A stretch of DNA of 64,000 nt from Kribbella sp. CA-293567 (GTDB lineage: Bacteria; Actinomycetota; Actinomycetes; Propionibacteriales; Kribbellaceae): the NCBI RefSeq assembly GCF_027627575.1, contig NZ_CP114065.1, positions 6,510,001 to 6,574,000 on the forward strand. Direction: 5' to 3'. A model generated the notes under the pieces. The model saw nothing but the letters and a program-made list of their open reading frames with translations, did no database searches and was not told the origin of the DNA. Below, piece after piece: positions 58,206 to 64,000 of this stretch. A program made the position numbers and the translations under genes. Position 1 is the stretch's first letter, and every line of letters starts with the position of its first letter.

Positions 58206-59009
58206 ATGCGCGCACTCGACGTCTTGGAAACGTTGGAGCTGCTGGGTTCCGGCCGCTGGGGCCTGGTGACGACGATTCAGGCAGCTGAAGCCGGGGTGTC
58301 CAAGATGCAGCTGTCACGCCTCACCGACCGTGGCACCTTGCACCGGGTTCGTCACGGCGTCTACGCGCTCCCTTCAGCCGAGACCGGACCACTACAGGGC
58401 CTACATGCAGCCTGGCTCGCCACCGGCAGTCAGCCGGCCGGAAACCAGCCGCTGACCGTAGTGTCCGGCGAGTCCGCGGCAGCCGTGCACGGACTCGGAG
58501 ACCTCCTACCCTCCACGTACGAGTTCACCACCGCAGTACGCCGGCAGACCACGCAGCCGGACATCCGATATCGCAAGCGCGATCTGCCGGACGATGACGT
58601 CATCCAAGTCGATGGGCTCCCCGTCACCACTGCCGCCCGCACCATCAACGACCTGGCCACTGGCAGTACTGACTTCGACCACCTCGCCACAGTAGTCCGC
58701 GACGCCATCAGCATCGCCAACGTCCCTCCCCTGGCCCTCGTCCGGGCACTCGAACCAGCAGCCGAACGATTCGGAGTTCCAGACGGCGTCGCCCTACTTT
58801 CCGCAGCGCTGAAAGCAACCGGATACCAACCTGACCTCCAAAACCTGGAGTTGTCCCCGGCGCTGCGCGAGAGCGTCCTGCAAGCTCTCGCGCCTCAACT
58901 CAAGAGCGCTGTCAGCGAAGCCGTGGCCGAGCAGCTCCGTCAACTGACGACGCAGAAGGAAAGAACCACGAAACGCCGTCCGCCCGCAGGAGAAATTGGC
59001 CAACGATGA
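58206..59009 (+). CDS. AbiEi-type (type IV toxin-antitoxin) antitoxin-like protein
   Basis: ATG 58206 sits 7 nt after GGAGG, better spaced than ATG 58203; 267 residues. The N-terminal winged helix is typical of the AbiEi antitoxin domain: AAEAGVSKMQLSRLTDRGTL and HRVRHGVYALP (residues about 22-52). The remainder resembles the AbiEi C-terminal region (TTAARTINDLATGSTDFDHL) with a coiled-coil-like tail. In AbiE systems it represses its own operon and neutralises the AbiEii nucleotidyltransferase. No AbiEii gene follows here. It may be an orphan regulator. Composition is slightly A-richer than neighbours, consistent with transfer. Confidence 0.8.
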   Translation: MRALDVLETLELLGSGRWGLVTTIQAAEAGVSKMQLSRLTDRGTLHRVRHGVYALPSAETGPLQGLHAAWLATGSQPAGNQPLTVVSGESAAAVHGLGDLLPSTYEFTTAVRRQTTQPDIRYRKRDLPDDDVIQVDGLPVTTAARTINDLATGSTDFDHLATVVRDAISIANVPPLALVRALEPAAERFGVPDGVALLSAALKATGYQPDLQNLELSPALRESVLQALAPQLKSAVSEAVAEQLRQLTTQKERTTKRRPPAGEIGQR

Positions 59010-59255
59010 CGTCGTTGACCCGTTAACCACCTGCACAGGGACACGCACACCAGACGGGACAGCAGCCGCGCTAGCAACCGGCAACTGCCTCCACACGCCC
59101 GGGCAGCGACTCGCGCCACCGCGTGCCTTTCAAGGCGCGACGGAGGAGCGCCGCGTTGGGGTGGATGGGCAGGAGCGCCGACGGAGGAGGGGCGAGACGG
59201 GTCAGCCACCTGCACACGGATGACCCGTCCAACCACCACCCCGTCGTACGGCGGG
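59010..59255. other. Intergenic region without recognisable gene
   Basis: No convincing frame, terminator hairpin or RNA gene is seen in these 246 bp between the AbiEi-type gene and the M13 peptidase gene. In particular, no toxin gene is present here. The stretch has short repeats such as GGAGGAGCGCCG and GGAGCGCCGACGGAGG near 59142-59190. A remnant of a lost toxin gene cannot be excluded. Confidence 0.5.
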
Positions 59256-61217
59256 CTACCAGATACGCACTCGATCCTCAGGCGCCAGCCACATGCCGTC
59301 GGACTCCGCGGTTCCGAATGCCTGGTGGAAGGCGTCGATGTTGCGGACGACCGCGTTGCAGCGGAACTCCGGCGGGGAGTGCGGGTCGATCGCGAGACGG
59401 CGGATCGCTTCGGCCTCGCGAGCTTTGCTGGACCAGCCGAGGGCCCAGGCGAGGAAGAAGCGTTGGGGGCCGGTGAGCCCGTCCACGGTCGGGAACTCCG
59501 CGTCACCCAGCGAGAGCGTGTAGGCGACGTAGGCGATCGACAGGCCGCCGAGGTCGCCGATGTTCTCGCCGAGGGTCAGCTCGCCGTTGACCGTGTGGCC
59601 AGGCGCGTCGGTCGGCTCCAGTACGTCGTACTGCGCGACGAGCTTCGCGGTACGCACCTCGAAGGCGGCGCGATCCTCGTCGGTCCACCAGTCGCTGAGA
59701 TTGCCCTCGCCGTCGTACTTCGAGCCCTGGTCGTCGAAGCCGTGGCCGATCTCATGACCGATCACGGCGCCGATCGAGCCGTAGTTGACCGCGTCGTCGG
59801 CATCCAGGTCGAAGAACGGCGGGTGCAGGATCGCGGCCGGGAAGACGATCTCGTTCATCCGCGGGTTGTAGTACGCGTTGACCGTCTGCGGCGTCATCAG
59901 CCACTCGGTCTTGTCGATCGGCTGCCCCAGCTTGGCCAGGTCGCGCTCGGTCTCCACCGCGACCGAGCGGCGGATGTTGCCGACCAGGTCGTCGGCGCTG
60001 ACCTCGAGGCCGCTGTAGTTCTTCCACTTGTCCGGGTAGCCGATCTTCGGCGTGAAGGTGGCGAGCTTGTCGAGCGCGCGCCGCCGGGTCTCCGGACCCA
60101 TCCAGTCGAGCGCTTCGATCCGTTGCCGATAGGCCTCGACCAGGTGTCCGACCAGCTCGACCATCCGGGCCTTGGCGGCCGGCGGGAAGTGCTCGGCCAC
60201 ATACAACTGGCCGACCGCCTCACCGAGCGCGGAGTCGACCACGCCCAGGCCGCGCTTCCAGCGCTCACGCAGCTCCGGCGCGCCGGTCAGGGTCTTGCCG
60301 TAGAAGGCGAAGTTCTCGTCGACGAAGGCCTGGCTCAGCAGCGGCGCGGCGCCGTGCACGATGCGCCAGCTCAGCCACTCCTTCCAGTGCTCCAGGTCGA
60401 TCTCCTGCAGGGCCCCGGCGGCCGCGGTCAGGTAGTCCGGTTGACGAACCACCAGTTGCGCGAAGGCCGAGTCGGGGACACCGGCGTTGGACAGCCAGAT
60501 GGCCCAGTCGAAGCCGGGGGTGAGCGCTTCGAGCCCGGCCCGGTCGACCTTGTTGTAGGTCGCGGTGACGTCGCGGTTGCTCACCCGGTCCCAGTGGCCC
60601 TTGGCCAGCCGGGTCTCGAGCGCCATGATCCGCTCGGCGGCAGCGCTGGGGTCTGGCAGGCCGGCGAGCTCGAGCATCCGGGCGACGTGCGCGACGTACG
60701 CCGTACGCACCTCGGCGAAGGAGTCCTCCCGGTAGTAGGACTCGTCCGGCAGGCTGATGCCGCCCTGGCTGGCGTAGATAATGTACTCGTCGGACTTCTT
60801 CGCGTCGATGTCCGCGCCGTAGTAGAAGACCCCAGGGACGCCCTGCAGCTCCAACTGCCCGAGCGCGGCGACCAGGCTGTCCACGTCTTTCACCGAGGCG
60901 GCCAGCTCGAGCTGGTCGGCGATCGGAGCGGCGCCGAGCCGCTCGATCGTCCCGGTGTCCATGAAGCTGGTGAACAGGTCACCGATCTTGCGCGCCTCGC
61001 TGCCGGCCGGCTGCTCCGCGGCCGTGGCCGCGACCTGCTCGACGATCGTCCGGACGTCGCGCTCCGCGCTGTCCAGCAGCGCGTGAAATGCGCCGTAGAT
61101 CGCCTTGTCCGCCGGGATCTCCGTGCGGTCCAGCCACGGCCCGTTGGCATACCGGTACAGGTCGTCCTGCGGCCGGACCGTCGTGGACAGATCCGAGCTG
61201 TCGATCCCTGCTGTCAT
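59256..61217 (-). CDS. pepO: M13-family (neprilysin/PepO) zinc metallopeptidase
   Basis: ATG 61217 (MTAGIDSSDLSTTVRPQDDL) gives 653 residues, the family length. The zinc site is VIGHEIGHGFDDQGSKYDG near residues 483-501, with the third ligand in ENIGDLGGLSIAY. The substrate-binding NAYYNPRMNEIVFPAA precedes it. There is no signal peptide, so it is cytoplasmic, as in many actinobacteria. It degrades oligopeptides. A GAGGAG and GCAGGA before the ATG support the start. It is divergent from the secreted propeller gene. Confidence 0.94.
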   Translation of the reverse strand: MTAGIDSSDLSTTVRPQDDLYRYANGPWLDRTEIPADKAIYGAFHALLDSAERDVRTIVEQVAATAAEQPAGSEARKIGDLFTSFMDTGTIERLGAAPIADQLELAASVKDVDSLVAALGQLELQGVPGVFYYGADIDAKKSDEYIIYASQGGISLPDESYYREDSFAEVRTAYVAHVARMLELAGLPDPSAAAERIMALETRLAKGHWDRVSNRDVTATYNKVDRAGLEALTPGFDWAIWLSNAGVPDSAFAQLVVRQPDYLTAAAGALQEIDLEHWKEWLSWRIVHGAAPLLSQAFVDENFAFYGKTLTGAPELRERWKRGLGVVDSALGEAVGQLYVAEHFPPAAKARMVELVGHLVEAYRQRIEALDWMGPETRRRALDKLATFTPKIGYPDKWKNYSGLEVSADDLVGNIRRSVAVETERDLAKLGQPIDKTEWLMTPQTVNAYYNPRMNEIVFPAAILHPPFFDLDADDAVNYGSIGAVIGHEIGHGFDDQGSKYDGEGNLSDWWTDEDRAAFEVRTAKLVAQYDVLEPTDAPGHTVNGELTLGENIGDLGGLSIAYVAYTLSLGDAEFPTVDGLTGPQRFFLAWALGWSSKAREAEAIRRLAIDPHSPPEFRCNAVVRNIDAFHQAFGTAESDGMWLAPEDRVRIW

Positions 61218-61430
61218 TCCTGCCCCACTCCTCGTCACCGGTGGATCCGGCCTGGATACCACTCACCGTGACATTACCCGTTCCGGCCCAGCCGCCCCGG
61301 AAGTTGTCAACAGCCGTGAACCGTTCAGCCCGGCGAGCCGTTCCACTATGTTGAAAGCACAACCAGCCGCTGTGTCGGCGTACGAGGGGCGTCGGCCAGG
61401 CCCGGTCATCGACCAGGAGGACACTCCGCC

Positions 61431-62411
61431 ATGTCACGTCCACAGCCGAGACAGCTAGGCCGCGTACTCGCCATCGCCATCGGCCTCCCAGCACTACTCG
61501 TCGGCAGCCTCACCGCCTCCGCCACCACAGTGGCGGCAACCACCACGACCTCAACAACCGGCCACAGCTACCCGACCCGCTTCGCCCTGCCGGCAGGCTT
61601 CCAGCCCGAAGGCATCGCCATCGACCGCTCCGGTACGGCGTACTTCGGTTCCCGCGTCGACGGCGACATCTACGCCGCCAGCCTGCGGACCGGCCGCGGC
61701 AAGGTGCTCAGCCAGGGCCCCGGTACCGCCTCGCTCGGCCTGAAGGTCGACCGGCGCGGGCGGCTGTTCGTAGCCGGCGCTGCCGGTGGCAACGGCCGGG
61801 TCATCGACACCCGCTCCGGCAAGGTGCTCGCCAGCTACACGTTCACCACCACGACGCCGACCTTCGTCAACGATGTGATCCTCGGCAAGGACGCCGCCTG
61901 GTTCACCGACTCGCGGCAGCCGGTGCTCTACAAGGTCCCGCTCGGCCGCAACGGCCAACTGCCTCCGCAGGCCGCGGTGAAGACCGTTCCGCTCAGCGGC
62001 GACTACGTGCACGACCCGGTGAGCAACAACGGCAACGGCATCGAACTGACCCCGGACGGCCGCAACCTGATCATCGTGCAGTCCGCGACCGGCTTCCTGT
62101 TCCGCGTCGATCCCCGCACCGGCGTCACCCGCAAGCTCGAGCTGGGCGGCGCGGTGATGACGAACGGCGACGGGCTGCTCCGCAGCAAGGACACCCTGTA
62201 CGTCGTCCAGAACCGGCTCAACAAGATCGCCGTGCTGGATCTCGACAACTCCGGCAGCAAGGGCCGGCTGGTTCGCGAGATCGCCAGCCCGGACTTCGAC
62301 ATCCCGACCACGGCAGCCTTCTACCGGTCGCGGATCTACCTGCCGAACGCCCGCTTCAGCACCCCGCCGACGCCGACGACGGAGTACTGGGTGACCGCCG
62401 TCCGGCGGTAG
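61431..62411 (+). CDS. Secreted SMP-30/gluconolactonase-like beta-propeller
   Basis: A 326-residue protein with GGAGG upstream of ATG 61431. The Sec signal is RVLAIAIGLPALLVGSLTAS (cleavage about residue 31-36), followed by a Thr-rich stretch. Six propeller blades are suggested by repeats such as GFQPEGIAIDRSGTAYFGSR, GLKVDRRGRLFVAG, GIELTPDGRNLIIVQS and GLLRSKDTLYVVQN. The fold matches SMP-30/gluconolactonase and NHL-like propellers. The metal-binding Glu and Asn can be guessed (EGIAID, NGNGIELT), but the lactonase reaction is not proven. Confidence 0.83.
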   Translation: MSRPQPRQLGRVLAIAIGLPALLVGSLTASATTVAATTTTSTTGHSYPTRFALPAGFQPEGIAIDRSGTAYFGSRVDGDIYAASLRTGRGKVLSQGPGTASLGLKVDRRGRLFVAGAAGGNGRVIDTRSGKVLASYTFTTTTPTFVNDVILGKDAAWFTDSRQPVLYKVPLGRNGQLPPQAAVKTVPLSGDYVHDPVSNNGNGIELTPDGRNLIIVQSATGFLFRVDPRTGVTRKLELGGAVMTNGDGLLRSKDTLYVVQNRLNKIAVLDLDNSGSKGRLVREIASPDFDIPTTAAFYRSRIYLPNARFSTPPTPTTEYWVTAVRR

Positions 62412-62415
62412 CTCT

Positions 62416-62709
62416 TCAGGAAACGGTGCGGAGGTCGCCTCGGGCAGCAGCCTTGAGGCGGCTTCCGCAGGACAGGCGAACCGAGTAGCCGGCCGGAATC
62501 GAGAGCGGCTCACCGGTCTGCGGGTTGCGTCCGGTGCGCGGCGCGCGCATCACCCGCTCGATGCTCAGCAGGCCGGTCAGCGAGACCTTGTCGCCCTTGT
62601 GCACCGCCTCGGTGACGACGTCACCCAGCGCGTCGAGCACCTTCTCGGCCTGGTTGCGCGGGATGCCCGCCTTCGTCGCCACGCCGGCGACCAGCTCGTT
62701 GCGGTTCAC
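62416..62709 (-). CDS. HU-family nucleoid protein
   Basis: GTG 62709 with AGGAG 5 nt upstream gives 97 residues beginning VNRNELVAGVATKAGIPRNQ. The HU dimer core and DNA-binding arm are visible: GDKVSLTGLLSIERVMRAPR and TGRNPQTGEPLSIPAGY. It is the short HU form without the Lys/Ala-rich tail of mycobacterial HupB. It compacts DNA in the nucleoid. It is likely one of two HU paralogues in the genome. It converges on the secreted propeller gene with a 4-bp gap. Confidence 0.93.
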   Translation of the reverse strand: MNRNELVAGVATKAGIPRNQAEKVLDALGDVVTEAVHKGDKVSLTGLLSIERVMRAPRTGRNPQTGEPLSIPAGYSVRLSCGSRLKAAARGDLRTVS

Positions 62710-63011
62710 GGTTCTCCTCAGCTTCGCGCCGCCGGACGGCACCCCATCCACCGTCCGGTCGATCCTCGAAAACCTTAACCGAAATGAATGTCGTTAGCGA
62801 GAACGATCTCAAAATCTGGGGAAAACCCGCGTCACCCCGCGTTCACCGGCCGATCAGGAGCCGCCACGCACGTTTCGGCGGATCGGTTCGATCAGCGGGC
62901 CAAGATCATCCTTTCGATCGAGGCCGGCCGGTACCGCGGTCTGAAAGTGTGGGGTGAAGACCCTTCGCGGGACTGACGCGCGATCGGCCCCCGGGCCGAT
63001 ACCTTCGTTCC
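62710..63011. promoter_or_regulatory. Divergent promoter region between HU and LCP genes
   Basis: About 300 bp without a gene. An A/T-rich part (62770-62820) holds on the minus strand TTGAGA, then 17-18 bp, then TTCATT, a possible HU promoter. A GAGA-ACGA-TCTC dyad (62800-62811) lies within it. The remaining half towards the LCP gene shows no clear promoter or structure. Confidence 0.35.
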
Positions 63012-64000
63012 ATGAGCCAACCGCAGTCCATCGACCCGCGCTACGTGAGCCGGGCGCCCGTGCGGCCGAAGAAGCGGCGCAACTGGTTCGGCCGGATCAT
63101 CGGACTGATCGTCCTGTTGTTCGTGCTGAGCCTGATCTGCATCCCGCTGTTCGCCTGGGGCAAGATCAACAAGGTCGACGCCTTCCCGACGGGTGACCGG
63201 CCGGCCGAGACGCCGGGGACGACGTACCTGCTGGTCGGGTCCGACAGCCGCGAGGGCCTGACCCGCGCCGAGCGCGCCAAGCTGCACACCGGCAAGGCGG
63301 GCGGCCGGCGGACCGACTCGATCCTGCTGCTGCACGTGCCGGAGTCCGGCCCGACCGCGCTGATCAGCCTGCCGCGGGACTCCTACGTGCCGATTCCCGG
63401 CCACGGCCGGAACAAGCTCAACGCGGCGTTCGCGTTCGGCGGCCAGCAACTGCTGATCCAGACCATCGAGAACGTCTCCGGCCTGCGCGTCGACCACTAC
63501 GTCGAGATCGGTTTCGGCGGCTTCGCCTCGATCGTGGACAGCCTCGGCGGGATCAACATGTGCTTGCCCAAGGCAATCAAAGACGAGAAGGCGCACATCG
63601 ACCTGCCGAAGGGTTGCCAGGACCTGGACGGCCCGACCGCGCTGGGCTACGTGCGGGCCCGGTACTTCGATCCGTCCGGCGACCTCGGCCGGGTCCAGCG
63701 GCAGCGCGAGATGATCGGCGCGATCGCGAACAAGGCCGTCTCACCGGGCACCTTCGTGAACCCGTTCCGCTTCTACCAGCTCAGCACCGCCGGTGCCGAG
63801 GCGCTCACCATCGACTCCGACATGGGCCCGTTCACGCTGCTCAGGTTCGCTCGCGGGATGAAGGCGGTCTCCGCCGGTGGTGACGGGGTCACGCTGACCG
63901 TGCCGATCTCCGACAGCAGCCTGAGCACCTCGCACGGCTCGGCCGTGAAGTGGAACACCAAGCAGGCCACAGCGCTCTTCAAGAGCCTGAAGGAAGACAA
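63012..64000 (+). CDS. LytR-CpsA-Psr (LCP) family protein, partial at window end
   Basis: ATG 63012 begins MSQPQSIDPRYVSRAPVRPK; the frame stays open to the window end (329 codons seen). A basic cytoplasmic start is followed by one membrane helix (IIGLIVLLFVLSLICIPLFA, residues about 31-50), then the LCP domain. The domain shows TYLLVGSDSREGL, RTDSILLLH, ISLPRDSYVPIPGHG and GYVRARYFDPSGDLGRVQRQ with its Arg residues. LCP enzymes transfer polyprenyl-linked glycopolymers such as arabinogalactan or teichoic acids to peptidoglycan, outside the membrane. The ATG has no strong ribosome site. Its C-terminus, including any LytR_C domain, lies outside the window. Confidence 0.9.
   Translation, partial: MSQPQSIDPRYVSRAPVRPKKRRNWFGRIIGLIVLLFVLSLICIPLFAWGKINKVDAFPTGDRPAETPGTTYLLVGSDSREGLTRAERAKLHTGKAGGRRTDSILLLHVPESGPTALISLPRDSYVPIPGHGRNKLNAAFAFGGQQLLIQTIENVSGLRVDHYVEIGFGGFASIVDSLGGINMCLPKAIKDEKAHIDLPKGCQDLDGPTALGYVRARYFDPSGDLGRVQRQREMIGAIANKAVSPGTFVNPFRFYQLSTAGAEALTIDSDMGPFTLLRFARGMKAVSAGGDGVTLTVPISDSSLSTSHGSAVKWNTKQATALFKSLKED

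Noticed and set aside
58996..59223. Candidate toxin gene downstream of the AbiEi-type gene
   Set aside because: The frame lacks a ribosome site, overlaps the antitoxin gene end, has low-complexity Arg/Gly content and no nucleotidyltransferase motif.
62800..62811. Zur- or LexA-like box in the HU promoter
   Set aside because: GAGAACGATCTC is a short dyad with only 4-bp arms and matches neither consensus well.

Overview
This is a high-GC actinobacterial chromosome segment. Third codon positions are strongly G/C, GTG and TTG starts are common, and many genes overlap by 4 bp (ATGA or GTGA). The gene families, including divergent PspC-domain membrane genes, a ClpP pair, zinc-free L32 and S18 paralogues, several sugar ABC transporters and many secreted beta-propellers, suggest a soil actinobacterium of the Propionibacteriales. 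Kribbella-like is a guess from gene content, not a proven assignment.

Layout. 1-3.7 kb: end of a GH13 alpha-glucosidase gene facing a maltose/alpha-glucoside-type ABC importer operon. 4-16.7 kb: a B12-binding mutase subunit, lipase, M23 endopeptidase, a LanC-like protein coupled to a DUF6886-type protein, PcrA helicase, a Tat-exported TagC-like propeller, an operon of two ClpP-like proteins (the second without its serine nucleophile) plus a PIG-L deacetylase, an alpha/beta hydrolase and aminopeptidase C. 16.7-21.3 kb: divergent zinc-independent rpmF and rpsR with a Zur-like box between them, a two-component pair whose kinase carries PspC, divergent PspC-domain genes and a cold-shock gene.

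21.4-34.8 kb: a coherent, unfamiliar catabolic locus. It holds a secreted beta-propeller, an ABC importer, an LLM flavin oxidoreductase, an enolase-superfamily enzyme, a DapA-family aldolase/lyase, two amidohydrolases, a DegT-family aminotransferase, a novel-looking regulator and a zinc alcohol dehydrogenase. Four promoter regions share an 18-bp operator (consensus TTWCGGTCTTGACCGWWA), and a degenerate copy precedes the regulator gene, so the locus looks like one regulon.

34.8-40.5 kb: argG behind two ARG-box-like dyads, then a SAM-I riboswitch leading a threonine-synthase-like gene overlapping a CysO-type sulfur-carrier gene. This points to homocysteine/methionine synthesis rather than threonine synthesis. 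A GlxA-type regulator and an NhaP antiporter follow.

40.5-46.2 kb: an AlkA-like glycosylase; a complete IS481-family insertion with 20-bp terminal repeats and a 6-bp target duplication that supplies stop codons to both the transposase and fic; a Fic protein behind paired dyads; otsB with cell-envelope genes. 46.3-53.7 kb: amidase, Gfo/Idh oxidoreductase, otsA, an FGGY kinase and a second two-component system. 53.7-64 kb: an MMPL transporter followed by an 80-bp hairpin and a coding remnant, aminopeptidase P, an orphan AbiEi-type antitoxin gene with three operator-like repeats, an M13 metallopeptidase, a secreted propeller, an HU-like protein and an LCP-family gene cut by the window end. No rRNA, tRNA or CRISPR array was recognised.
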